From Phallus indusiatus (Eukaryota > Basidiomycota > Agaricomycetes > Phallales > Phallaceae): 64,000 bases of DNA. The notes under the pieces were generated by a model, which made no database searches, was not told the DNA's origin, and saw only the letters and a list, made by a program, of their open reading frames with translations. The DNA lies in contig JAQFWX010000129.1 of the NCBI GenBank assembly GCA_027605045.1, positions 1 through 64,000 on the forward strand, given 5' to 3'. Below are positions 36,997 to 48,518 of the stretch, piece by piece. How positions within the stretch are numbered: the stretch's first letter is position 1; every line of letters begins with the position of its first letter. Both the position numbers and the translations under genes were made by a program.

Positions 36997-39900
36997 TGTT
37001 TACGATACCAACGTGTAGTTACTCAGAATTTGCGTGCTTTTCGTTCTTTGTTTTTGTTCTTCTGATAGCAGATGTTGAGACGTAATCGTTGGGGTAAACT
37101 CGATATACAATATGAAATAAACACTAATACATTCAGAAAAGTTCAGTTTGAAATCATGGTAAACTTTCATGAGCATGCGGACTTTAATCAACATCCTTCT
37201 AGCCATCATCTTTAAATCTAACCTGCATTCATCACGACGCATATATACGACATCCATTGCCTTACGGTTTTCCCGCCGTCTCACCCCTCAAAAATTTGGG
37301 TTTAGGTTCAGTAGCAGTACCACCCGGAATAATCGAACCAGGATATAACTAACCCCGTCTTCGATGAACAAGACAGAACAGACTTGTGAAACAAAGACAC
37401 GTACCTTTCCAGGATTAAACAAATTCAACGGGTCAAGTGTCCGCTTGATAGTACTGAGAGTCTCAACAGATCCAACTCCCAATTCATCAATTAAGTACTC
37501 CTTTTTGCCTAATCCAACACCATGCTCGCCAGTGCCTGTGAAAGAGACATTAGAGGATAGCTACGATGTGATGACTTTGGAAACAAAAACCGACATGTTC
37601 CATCTAGCGCAAGAGCACGTTTGACCATCCGATGAGTTACATCTTGAGCTTTGGCAAAGTCCTCATCGGTATCAAATAGCATAAGGGTATGGAAGTTGCC
37701 TATACACGGTGAAAGAGTTGAGAGGAAGGATAAACGCAAGACGTTTGACATGACATACCATCGCCTACGTGGCCTACGATTGTAGCTATCAGCCCACTTT
37801 CTTCAAGATCTTTCTTAGTTTCGTAGACTAGAGTCGGTAGCTGTGAAACCGGCACACTATAGTCCACATGAAATTAGGATAAGGAAAGGTGACGGTGTGT
37901 AAGTGAACGTACCAGACATCCGTTGTCAATGATTTGCACCCAGGGCTTAGAGCTACACTCGAATAGTATGCGTTTTTCCTTTTAAGAAAATGCTGTGTCA
38001 ACCAGTTTGCCGGGGTTTTTGTGGTTTAGTAACATACCGATCAGCCCAAAGATCATCAGCATCCTCTTTTGTCTTGGCAATTTCGTATCCTGTTCCTCCA
38101 TGTTTCTCCGCGATGCGTTTAACCACTTTGGAAGATTCGCTAAGGAAGACAGCCGATGGACCTATGTACATATTTGGTAAAGGGTGAAAAAAAGTTAAAC
38201 GAGGATCAGATTAGATTAGATTAGCGGTGGCAGTGAACTTCTATTTACCTTGCAATTTGATAAACAGAGTATCCTTCACAGGCCATTTACGCTTGCTAGC
38301 TCCGAACTGGTTCGTCGCGTACATGAATTTAGTGTCGAGAAGCTCAATGCATTCTATTAAATGCATAGGTTTCAGCGAGGCGTGATTGTGGTAGAAGAAG
38401 GAAATGAGCGTAACGTACGGACTCCAACACCCGTGTTGATAATTTCTCTTACTGCCTCGGTTGCTTTTCTGACATCCGGAAATTGGACGACAGCGACGTT
38501 CGTCGGTAAGACAGGTGCGAGCCGGATGGTAGCTGTACGTTGAGTTGACGTGTTATTGTTTTGTAATCAAGCGTGCCGCATTGAACGCACCTTCAGTAAC
38601 TATACCCAAAGTACCTTCTGCACCAATGAACAGCTTGGTAAGGTCGAATCCTGCGGAAGATTTACGCGACCGTTGGCGTGTCTTGATGACTTCGCCGGAG
38701 GGAAGTACAGCAGTCTGGCAGTGTCAAGACGATGAGAATATGAAAAGGATGATGTAGCAACGACTTACGACGTTGAGGAACCACTCTGCCTTGGCTGTTC
38801 CGTATCTGACTGCATTGGCTATGGAAAAGATCAGATGTGTGCATACAAGCGATGTATGTGCTAACTCACTACCACTGCACCCCGTTGCAATCATTCCTCC
38901 GATGGTTGCACCCGGTCCCGGATCCAGCTGAGAACGTGATGGACATTATGATTAAAAGAGTGTGGGAGTGATTAGACGTACAGGAAAGAATAGCGGAATA
39001 TCCTTCTCTTTCAGCGTAAGGTTAACCTCTTCCCATCCGCATCCAGGCTGGACGACCATATCTGAGTCGGCCTCTAAACGAGAGTAAAAGATCAATCAAG
39101 ATATATACAATGAGCACAGCACGTACCATTAATGGCAATAATCTTGTTCATCCCAGACATATCAATACATATACCGCCCAAAGGGTGCTTATAAAATTAA
39201 CAACCAATGAACAATCATTTCATGTTTGAGCAACCGTATTGAGTTTTTAGTTTGGACGTACACCGAGCGTCTGACCTTCCAGACTTGTAGCACCCGAATA
39301 AGGTACAATTGGAACTCTGTATTTTGTTGCTATTTTCACGGTTTTCACGACGTCTTCTGTTGATGTTGGAAAGATCTGTCAAGGTCGTGTGCACGTGTTT
39401 AGTCTTCAGTATGCGAAAGGTTATATGCCAAGTCTACTTGAAGTCTACTCACAACAACGCTGTAGGGATGACCTAGTATGGAATAAGAAAGATTCAGTCT
39501 TGAGTATGTCGATGAATGTTATAATACGAAGTACCGTCATGATAAACACCGACAGGGGAGAAGCCATGTGCATCCAATACATCAGGAGAAGTATTGACGA
39601 CGTCCTCTCGACCATCTTGTTTGAACGCATCCTGAAGTTCTTGAATCGCCTTCTTGAAATCTTCTTTTGAGCCGTATTTCGTGTTGTTGAAGTAGTTAGC
39701 GTTGAGCTCGGCTGCGGATAATGTTGATCCTGCGCCGTCCTTACTCTTGTCGCCGCTGAAGGAATACCCAACTAGACCACCGAAGAGTGATGCGACGAAT
39801 ACGGTCACAATGAGAGTGCCCGAGGGCGATTTGTCCGACGGAGTGAGTGGAACGGATGAGGATGAAGAGGACGGAGAGTAGCGAGGGTGTGTTCCAGATG

Positions 39901-40229
39901 ATATGGAACGACGACTTGCTGGGTAACAAGACTGGGAGAGTTTTGATGTTCTGATCGATGTCACGGACGTCCTGGTCCGTGCCCTTGTGAGTGACCTGAG
40001 GATGGACGACATTGATGGGACTGTGAGCAGAGACTAAGCAGCCCCGGCACTCAGTGCCAGTGAGCACGTGCTCGCCGCCGGCTACAGCTCTCAGTCTCTG
40101 ACTACGGCGATGATGACGGACGAATAGGATAGAATCATCGTGATATCGATGGAGCCCACGATGGAGCCCAATCCTAGTCGTTGAGAATCACCCAATTAGA
40201 CTACTAGTCAAGCCAAAAGTTATGTGGTC
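36055..40229. repeat. Tandem segmental duplication, copy 1 (4.18 kb)
   Basis: From CAGAGCGAGAACACGAATCA at 36055 to GTGGTC at 40229 the sequence is repeated directly after itself. It contains the 3' half of the coiled-coil gene and the whole first D-lactate dehydrogenase gene. Exons, introns and intergenic spacer all align with copy 2, with scattered substitutions and small indels. Confidence 0.92.
37262..40012 (-). CDS. DLD1: Mitochondrial D-lactate dehydrogenase (cytochrome), copy 1
   Basis: This FAD enzyme oxidises D-lactate to pyruvate at the mitochondrial inner membrane and passes electrons to cytochrome c. Its N-terminus ([19 protein letters not shown]) is Arg/Ser-rich as in matrix targeting signals, followed by a hydrophobic segment, [19 protein letters not shown], that probably anchors it. 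The FAD-binding PCMH domain shows [49 protein letters not shown] and [20 protein letters not shown]. The FAD-oxidase C-terminal domain has [42 protein letters not shown] and ends near [17 protein letters not shown]. About 14 exons join without frameshift; stop TAA at 37262. The 5' flank is short: the sequence shared with copy 2 breaks about 24 bp upstream of the ATG. Confidence 0.93.
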
Positions 40230-40980
40230 CAGAGCGAGAACGCGAATCACGGTCATCGGTTGCATCTACACCCAAAACCCTTGAAGGCGTCGTCGACGGA
40301 GCTGAAAGAGTTGAAGATGTCGAAGTGGTTGAGGATAGCACTGAAAGTGCTGAATGTATTGTCATTGAAAGAATTGAGAAGGTCACCGAAAAAAGAACGT
40401 CAGACGAAGCGCCACACGTACGTATTACACTCCCTCTCATGTCTCAACAAAAAAGTTTATTCCCTTTGATCTCTCAGATAGATGAAATATCTATCGAAGA
40501 CTTGAAAGAAAGATTCTTCCGGCTTTAGCTAACGATCTCAATTCAACATTCACAACTAAAGCGAGCACAAGAAGATCTAGCCTTAAATCTGAAAAAACTC
40601 GAAAATTGTCAATGCGGCACACGAGACGTAGACGTCGACGTCGGGCGTATACAACAACAACCAACGCCGTTGCATTCCATTGACTTGGAAGATAGACTTC
40701 AATCACGAGCGCAGCCGGATTCCTCACGCGAAACAACTGGAGCGTGCTTCCGGTTCCGGAGTGTCAATGGCTCCTGCTATGTCTTCTGACCTGGTCTCCA
40801 CACCACCTCGATTATTTTCGAGCTCGCCCAAATGGCGGCCCTACCTACCGCCGACTTCCCCTTCACCTTCCATTCAGACCTACAAATCTGCTCACATGCC
40901 GACCGTTCGCTATCGAGAAGTATCCCAAACACCTTCGTTGTTGGGATCTCCCTTTCAGACACCACCTTCCTCGGTAGAAA
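40230..40980 (+). pseudogene. Truncated copy of the coiled-coil gene
   Basis: Corresponds to 36055-36812 of the upstream gene but lacks its promoter, start codon and first two exons. The frame is further broken: where copy 1 reads AGGCTTCAGCTAACG, copy 2 has CGGCTTTAGCTAACG, giving a stop after KERFFRL. Several in-frame codons are deleted in the acidic repeat. The conserved text ends near 40980 (PPSSVEKS), where unrelated sequence begins. Confidence 0.88.
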
Positions 40981-41777
40981 AATCGGGCGATACTACACCG
41001 CTTAGTGCACTTGGATACAGCCCTCTTGCGAGCCCCGGTATGATGAACATCAACCCGATGAACATGAACATGATGGGCATGCCAGGTCTCAACATGAACG
41101 TCCTTGCCAATCTCGGTGCGCACGCATGTCACTCGGAAGAGCCCATCTCCAAGATGAAGCTGGGCTCGTACCCGTCATCTTTTATATTATTGGCGTTCGG
41201 GTCAAAATAGAACGGCGATGCTGTATCCCATCTCTTGTTTACTTTGCACGTCGCCCCAGGGTGAGAGAGTGTTTCTGGGACAGTTGTGGCATGGCGACAA
41301 GCATGATAAAGATAAAGAAATCGGGGAAGAGTTTATGAAAGGGGAGAGTGCTGATGTTGAAAAGAGAAGATTGCGGAAGCGGTAGGTTTTTCTTTATAGT
41401 AAACATTGTTGGATCAATCGCTGACTACTGGTATCATCAGGTCTTTTCTAATCCGTACACAAACGCTACACAACTACCACCGACTGACTTCAACGATGCT
41501 TTGTCTGACTTGTGACCATCCAAATGACAAGACGAGTGAGCTGATGTTGTTCCCGGAGGATGACTCAGATTCAGAGAGTCTCAGCGATAGCGACGAATCA
41601 TGGGAAAGTGATAGTACTAATTCTAAATCTTAACTAAGCTTGTATGGATTCCGTCCACTACGCTAATATGACATGTTAGCCGGCTTCAAGCCAAACCGAG
41701 CCATAATTATGAGCCGGAAGCCATGTAATTGGCTGGCTAGTCAGCCGTAGCCAGCCGTGGGCAACACTAATCTGATT
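40981..41777 (+). other. Unrelated ~800-bp segment replacing the gene end in copy 2
   Basis: Copy 1 and copy 2 stop aligning at about 36812/40980 and resume at CGTTGGGGTAAACTCGA (37088/41778). The copy-2 segment continues the broken frame into a Met/Asn-rich stretch (SPLASPGMMNINPMNMNMM, then GMPGLNMNVLANLG). Further on it reads GERVFLGQLWHGDKHDKDKE and, after a candidate intron start, SIADYWYHQVFSNPYTNATQ. The 41406-41633 frame ends in an acidic Ser/Asp/Glu run. It looks like a fragment of some other gene carried in during the rearrangement. The source is not elsewhere in this window and I cannot name it. Confidence 0.55.
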
Positions 41778-41940
41778 CGTTGGGGTAAACTCGAAATAAA
41801 CATTAATACATTCAGAAAAATTCAGTTTGAAAACATAGTAAACTTTCATGAGCATGTGGGCTTTAATCAACATCCTTCCAGCCATCATCTTTAAATCTAA
41901 CCTGCATTCACCGCGACGCATATATACGACATCCATTCCC

Positions 41941-44680
41941 CTACGGTTTCCCTGCCGTTTCTCCCCTCAAAAATTTGGGCTTAGGTTCAGTAGCAGTACC
42001 ACCCGGAATAATCGAACCAGGATATAACTAATCCCATTCTCAGTGAACAAGACAGAACAGACTTGCGAAACAAAGACACGCACATTTCCAGGATTAAACA
42101 GATTCAACGGGTCAAGTGTCCGCTTGATAGTCTTGAGAGTCTCAACAGATCCAACTCCCAATTCGTCAATCAAATACTCCTTTTTGCCTAATCCAATACC
42201 ATGCTCGCCGGTGCCTGTAAGAGAGACATCAGAGGATAGCTACGACTTGGAGACTTAAAAAAAAAGAAAAGGTCTTTACATGTTCCATCTAACGCTATAG
42301 CACGTTTGACCATCCGATGAGTTACATCTTGAGCTTTGGCAAAGTCCTCGTCGGTATCCAATAGCATAAAGGTATGAAAGTTGCCTATACAGAGTGAAAG
42401 AGTTGAGGGTAAGGATGAACGCATGACAAGACTTTTGACGTACCATCGCCTACGTGGCCTACGACTGTGGCTATCAACCCACTTTCTTCAAGATCTTTCT
42501 TAGTTTCGTAGACTAGAGTCGGTAGTTGTGAAACCGGCACACTATAGTCCACATGAAATTGGGATAAGGAAAGATGACGGCATGTACGTAAACGTACCAA
42601 ACATCCGTGGTCAATGATTTGCACCCAGGCTTTAGAGCCACACCTGAATAGTATGCGTTTTTCCTTTTGGAAAAAATGCTGTGTCAACTAGCTGGCCGAT
42701 ATTTTGGTGGTTTAGTAACATACCGATCAGCCCAAAGATCATCAGCATCCTCTTTTGTCTTGGCAATTTCGTATCCTGTTCCGCCATGTTTCTCCGCGAT
42801 CCGTTTCACCACTTTGGAAGATTCGCTAAGGAAGACAGCCGATGGACCTATGTACATATTTAGTAAAGGTGAAAAGAGTTAGACGAGGATCAGATAAGAT
42901 TAGATAGCAGTGGCAGTGAACTTCTATTTACCTTGCAATTTAATAAACAGAGTATCCTTCACAGGCCATTTACGCTTGCTAGCTCCGAACTGATTTGTCG
43001 CGTACATGAATTTGGTGTCGAGCAGCTCAATGCATTCTATCAAATGCATAGGTCTTAACAAGGCGTAGTTGTGGTAAAAGGAAATGAATGTAACGTACGG
43101 ACTCCAACACCTGTGTTTATAATCTCTCTTACTGCCTCGGTTGCTTTTCTGACATCCGGAAATTGGACGACAGCGACGTTGGTCGGTAATACCGGGGCGA
43201 GCCGGATAGTAGCTGTATGCTGTCGTGTTATTGTTTTGTAATCAACGTACTGCATTGTACGCACCTTCAGTAACTATACCCAAAGTACCTTCCGCACCGA
43301 TAAATAACTTGGTAAGATCGAATCCTGCGGAAGATTTACGCGACCGTTGGCGTGTCTTGATGACTTCGCCGGAGGGAAGTACAGCAGTCTGGCAGTGTCA
43401 GGACGATGAGAATATGAAAAGAATGATGTAGCAACGAGACTCACGACGTTGAGGAACCACTCTGCCTTGGCTGTTCCATATCTGACTGCATTGGCTATGG
43501 AAGAAGTCAGATGTATGCGTACAGGCGCGATATGGGCTAACTCACTTCCACTGCACCCCGTTGCAATCATTCCTCCGATAGTCGCACCTGGTCCCGGATC
43601 CAGCTGAGAAGATGATGAACATTGTAGTCAATGAGTCTTAGAGTGATTAGACATACCGGAAAGAACAGCGGGATATCCTTCTCCTCCAGCGTACGGTTAA
43701 TCTCTTCCCATTCGCATCCAGCCTGGACAACCATATCTGAGTCGGCCTCTAAACGAGAGTCAAAGATCGGTCAAGACAGATACAATGAGCACAGCACGTA
43801 CCATTAATGGCAATAATATTGTTCATCCCAGACATATCAATACATATACCGCCCAAAGGATACTTATAAAATTAACAACCAATGAACAATCATTCACGTT
43901 TGAGCAACCGTATTGAGTTTTTAGTTTGGACGTACACCGAGCGTCTGACCTTCCAGACTTGTAGCACCCGAATAAGGTACAATTGGAACTCTGTATTTTG
44001 TCGCTATTTTCACGGCTTTGACGACGTCTTCTGTTGATGTTGGAAAGATCTGTCAAGGTCGTGTGCGCGTGTTTAGTACTTAGTATGCGAGAGATTATAT
44101 GCTAAAGTCTACTCACAACAACGGTGTAGGGATGACCTAGTATGGAATAAAAGAGATTTAGTCTTGAGTATGTCGATGAATGTTATAACACGACAGTACC
44201 GTCATGATAAACACCGACAGGGGAGAAGCCATGTGCATCCAATACATCAGGAGAAGTATTGACGACATCCTCTCGACCGTCTTGCTTGAACACATCCTGA
44301 AGTTCTTGAATCGCTTTCTTGAAATCTTCCTTTGAGCCGTATTTCGTGTTGTTGAAGTAGTTAGCGTTGAGCTCGGCTGCGGATAATGTTGATCCTGCGC
44401 TGCTGTCCTTACTCTTGTCGCCGCTGAAAGAGTACCCAACCAAACCGCCAACCAATGATGCGACGAATACGGTCACGATGAGAGTGCCCGAGGGCGATTT
44501 GTCCGTCGGAGTGAGTGGAACGGATGAGGATGAGGAGGACGGAGAGTAGCGAGGGTGTGTTCCGGATGATATGGAACGACGACTCGCTGGGTAGCAAGAC
44601 TGGGAGAGTTTTGATATTCTGGTCGATACCGCGGATGTCCTGACCCGTGCCCTTGTGAGTGACCTGAGGATGGACGACAT
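41941..44680 (-). CDS. DLD1: Mitochondrial D-lactate dehydrogenase (cytochrome), copy 2
   Basis: Paralogue of the gene at 37262-40012 with the same exon structure, targeting peptide ([19 protein letters not shown]), anchor segment and FAD/C-terminal domains; all exons join in frame and end in TAG at 41941. Differences include [15 protein letters not shown] for [30 protein letters not shown] for [22 protein letters not shown] for SVALSPG, and SSAGS for GAGS after the anchor. The GCGWEE glycine and the GMNK lysine look like family-conserved positions, so copy 2 may differ in FAD handling, while GVALKPG looks closer to the usual text than copy 1. An in-frame ATG lies upstream at 44848, but 44680 matches copy 1 and gives the targeting signal. 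Confidence 0.92.
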
Positions 44681-44699
44681 TGATGAGACTGTGAGCAGC

Positions 44700-45235
44700 G
44701 TGATTGTCCGAGTATCGATCGCAGTGTCGAATTTTGCGAAAGCCAAGGGCGAGCGTTTACCTAGGAAGACGATGGTCAACGTTGTGTCCAATTTATTTCC
44801 ATCGACTGCACGTGCTCGAGGAGGTACTTTTGGCTTCGTCCAGATCAAGAAACGATGGAGGAGCCGATCCAGATAATAGGCAAAAAGCCAAGATGGATGA
44901 AGTATGCTTCGACGAAGGAGTTTGTAATAAGGTTACTCGCTTGAATACACTTCAACATTGCTTATCTAGGGAACAGACCGCCTAGTCCTTTATCACAAAT
45001 TCAGGTTATCGAGGAAGAGCGACTATGTTTCAAGGATATACGTCTTCAATCGCGCGCGAACAGAAAAAGTCGAGATTCAGTCAGCATTCTTGGTGAAAAC
45101 GTCAGCTTAATTTCGAATTAACTTCGACTTCTCCCGTTTTTCTCACATATTATTCGGCATTTTTCTTCACCGAGCCATATACGTGCTTCTGATAACGGAA
45201 TGGTAGTAGCGAGGACCGCGCGAGCTCGAGTATTC
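44700..45235. promoter_or_regulatory. 5' flank of D-lactate dehydrogenase copy 2, absent from copy 1
   Basis: Immediately upstream of copy 2's start region, about 530 bp separate GACTGTGAGCAG from GGCACTCAGTGAGCACGTG. In copy 1 these two words lie almost next to each other (about 40020-40065). The segment therefore probably includes the native promoter, deleted from copy 1 or inserted in copy 2. No conserved coding sequence is visible beyond the optional in-frame extension to 44848. Confidence 0.5.
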
Positions 45236-45595
45236 CTGGCACTCAGTGAGCACGTGCCCGCCGCCGGCTACAGCTCTCAGTCTCTGATTACGGCGACGAT
45301 GGCGGGCGAATAGAATAGATTCACCGTGATATCGATTAAGCACATAATGGAGGCCCAATCCTAGTCGTTGAGAACCACCCAATTAGACTAATAGCCAAGC
45401 CAAAAGTTTTGTGGTCGTGTACAATAGCAATCAGTGCAATCTATGATATACATATCCCCGTCGCTGCCACAACCGTAATCATGGCTGAAGAAGCTGGCTT
45501 AGTGAAACGGCGACGAGTTCAAGTTCCAATAGCCACAAGCCATGCAAGAGATCGAACTACACGTTCACTTTTTGAGGAATGCAGCACATCTACTC

Positions 45596-47235
45596 TCAAC
45601 TCAACGGCCCGTCTACAACAGCAGCTCCATTCTCAACCGCCACCTCAATCTGTCCAGCTTTGCCCATTGCAGCACCCAGAGCTTGTGTACGGAATGCCAA
45701 ACCGCGCGTTTTCTCTATAACTGACTGGTAGATAGGTAACGCTGGCCGATTGATCTCAATCACGTTCTAGAGTTTTAGTAAGAGGTATACATTAGCCAGG
45801 CTTGAGTGAAATAAGATTCGCAGCTACGAACCTTTTCCAAGTCAATACGAGCATCCGCGCCCATACGCGTATCCCGAATGAGATTGACAATCCATTTCTC
45901 TCCTTCCTCCCGAGAGAGGTTCAATCGCTCAGAAAGATCGCTACGATTAAGCTCTCATTAGTTTCCATCGTGCTTCTGAATCCAAGAAGAACTTACGCGA
46001 TATCAATTCTTTGATGAATGCGACAATACGCCTCACTAATAAGGTACCTTGCATTATCCAAAAACTCCTCCGAGAAACCACCAAGGAAGAAATCATCCGT
46101 TACAATCTTCTCAGCTTTCGATAACTCCCTCTGGGCGCCTTCGAAATCAAAATCGATGTACAGCTCTTTCAAAAAGTTTGTGATAGGGTCGGTATATTGG
46201 TATTCTTCCGTTTGGATAACCTTGACAGCCTCCCGAATGGCATGTCGTAGACGTCCTGATGTCGAAGCTTTCCGCGAAACGATTGCAGCGACGGAAAGAT
46301 AACGAAGTATCCACGGGCAAGATGTTTGAATGGTGTTCAAATACGATGGCGACAAAAATGTTTCCAATAGGAGTGTTCGACCCTCGGGGTGATTGAAGTA
46401 AACAAACAAGGACCAGTGGATTAACCACGTCCGAGCTTGCAATTGTGTTAAAGCACTGGCTACTTCTCCACCACCACCTCCAGCTAAATTCGCCGCCGCC
46501 GAAGCTGGCGCTGAGGATGATGACCTAGAGTCGATAAGCTCTCGTAGCGAGTTTATCTCCTCTAGCGCAACGGTCCATTTTCCTGTTAAAATATCCGAGG
46601 CAAGTTTACCCCAGTGAGCGGAAAGATTAAGATCGGAATCGGTGGATAGAACTCGGAAGTGGTATAGATAATCAGCTGCAGCGCTGTAGTTCCCGCACGT
46701 GTACTGGAATTGACCGAACTTGTACAAGACGGTAATTTGTTCCAGCGTAAGCTGCACACGACCAAGCAGTTAAAAAAGTACGTCTAGTACAATAAGACCA
46801 AGAGACATACCCCATAATGGTCCTTTAGATACTGCAAATTCTGTCGTTTGTCCTGTCTTAACGCCTGAGCGACTTCAGGCTTTTCAATAATCTCCAAAAC
46901 ACTTTGAGCTTCCTGCTCAAGTCTATCATTCGTAGAGATAACTCTTTCACGTTTTTCGGCAAACTCTAACGCAAACAAAAGATGTGAATCTAAAAATTCA
47001 CCTCAAGAAAGCAAAACACGCACGTACCAGCAGGAACATCTGTGCCAGGATATAACTGTTCAAACAAACCCACAGAGTAATCCACCATGTTTGTTCCATT
47101 TGTTAGTTCATATTGAGCTTTGATAATTTGTTCGACAGGAAAGAGCATCGTTTCCGTGAGGTGAGTCAATAATGGAAAGGCCAGGTGTCGATCCAGATAC
47201 GGAATAATAGTTTGTGTCAAATCATGTTCAGCCAT
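45596..47235 (-). CDS. eIF3e: Eukaryotic translation initiation factor 3 subunit E (eIF3e/Int6)
   Basis: Subunit of the eIF3 complex that helps recruit mRNA to the 40S ribosome. The N-terminus [20 protein letters not shown] and [20 protein letters not shown] are typical of the eIF3e N-terminal domain. The helical repeats follow: [39 protein letters not shown] and [20 protein letters not shown]. The PCI domain is at the end, with [20 protein letters not shown] and [20 protein letters not shown]. Six exons join without frameshift and stop at TTGAGTTGA. A glycine/alanine/serine insert ([20 protein letters not shown]) sits in a loop. Divergent from MPDU1. Confidence 0.96.
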
Positions 47236-47405
47236 GATTCCTGAGATGCAAAACTTGAAATAAAAAAACGAAAACCGATTAATTTCTGATTCTGACGACG
47301 GTCCACGATTTACCGACCTGCAATGACTTTTGGGCAAAAAAGTGTTTTGGGCTTGTACAGGTGCTTACGTAAACAAAGCTATTTTTTCCGACTACGTGTT
47401 CGACA
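47236..47405. promoter_or_regulatory. Divergent promoter region eIF3e / MPDU1
   Basis: Only 170 bp separate the two start codons, so both core promoters and 5' UTRs must share this stretch. No TATA box or named element is obvious. Confidence 0.6.
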
Positions 47406-48409
47406 ATGAACCAACTTACCAAAAATCTGCCTTGGTTTATTAGAGACCCAGCTGTTGGAATTATTGGCGAGGTAAAATAATGAACAACCTTTGACTAAGA
47501 TTATGCTAACAAACTCAATTCAGAAATGCTACGTCTCCCTAATTGAAAACCTGAACATAGGCGATGTAGAATGCATCAAGTTCTCAATCTCAAAAGGACT
47601 TGGAGTTGGTATTGTCGTTGGAGGATCGTTTATGAAACTTCCGCAACTACTTCTAAGTGCGAAGAACTTTCATCTCCTCCTTTAACTCTCGCTGAATGTG
47701 CTACTTAGTTTTACGAGCACGTTCTGCACGAGGCCTCTCACTACCTTCATACATCCTCGAAACACTCTCATACGCAATTACACTAGCATACTCCGCACGA
47801 AACGCCTTTCCATTCTCGACATACGGCGAAAACCTATTTCTCACACTCCAAAACATAGTTATAACTCTCCTCATAATTCGCCACTCCCCACGACGCAGCA
47901 GCTCGAGTAGTAGCTCTTCCAAACTCATTTTAGGAGTTGCTGTATCCGCGGCTACATCCTACCTCTTAGCAATCATTCCAATGAGCTTTCTGGCTTTACT
48001 CCAAGTAGCCACGATCCCACTATCCCTTCTCTCAAAATTCCCTCAAATATATGAAAACCAGACTAATCGTTCAACGGGGCAACTATCCGCCGTCGCCGTA
48101 ATCTCACAAGTAGCCGGGTGTCTCGCTCGTCTCTTCACCACCGCGACAGAAGTCAAAGATCCCATCGTCTTCGCAGGCTTCTTCCTCGCTTTCCTACTCA
48201 ACCTCGTCCTCGGATTCCAGATGTACATGTTCTGGGGCCAAGACGCCGACGATAAAGGTCTAGGAAACTATTCCATGCTCAGAGACAAAGGAGAGAGAGG
48301 ATCTTTAGAAAAAGTCGTCGTGACTCCTCAAAGGCCCAGCAGCCCGCCTCACAGACAGGTTCAGACTCCTCCCCCCGGCGGTAGAAAATGGGCTAGGAAA
48401 CTCGATTGA
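47406..48409 (+). CDS. MPDU1: Mannose-P-dolichol utilization defect 1 homologue (PQ-loop membrane protein)
   Basis: Three exons, 47406-47471, 47524-47656 and 47709-48409, encode 299 residues. MPDU1 is an ER multi-span protein needed for use of dolichol-phosphate-mannose and -glucose in N-glycan, O-mannose and GPI-anchor assembly. The first PQ-loop repeat reads KGLGVGIVVGGSFMKLPQLL, then SARGLSLPSYILETLSYAIT and YSARNAFPFSTYGEN. The second contains LSLLSKFPQIYENQTNRSTG and QLSAVAVISQVAGCLARLFT. About six to seven hydrophobic segments are visible. The Ser-rich insert (RRSSSSSSSSKL) and a Pro-rich basic tail ending KWARKLD look lineage-specific. Convergent with the ADP/ATP carrier gene, 109 bp between stops. 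Confidence 0.93.
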
Positions 48410-48518
48410 AGCGTGTTTGTGTACAAGTTATCCTATTTACATATAATGTAGGCCAATTGGAGCTATTTATTAAAGAAATCTTGGCCTGAAGCCCGCCCGC
48501 ATTTGGGTATGGGTATCA

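Larger units (their letters stand above)
40230..45416. repeat. Tandem segmental duplication, copy 2 (5.19 kb)
   Basis: Starts with CAGAGCGAGAACGCGAATCA at 40230, immediately after copy 1, and ends at GTGGTC about 45416, some 180 bp from the eIF3e stop codon. It is about 1 kb longer than copy 1 because of about 800 bp at 40981-41777 in place of 275 bp, and about 530 bp at 44700-45235 that copy 1 lacks. The junction shows essentially no long homology. Confidence 0.9.

Noticed and set aside
44681..44848. 56-residue N-terminal extension of D-lactate dehydrogenase copy 2
   Set aside because: In frame but absent from copy 1, not targeting-like, and it would mask the Arg-rich presequence; kept as upstream DNA.
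45409..45720. + strand frame of 103 codons
   Set aside because: Mostly antisense to the last exon of eIF3e and duplication-end sequence.
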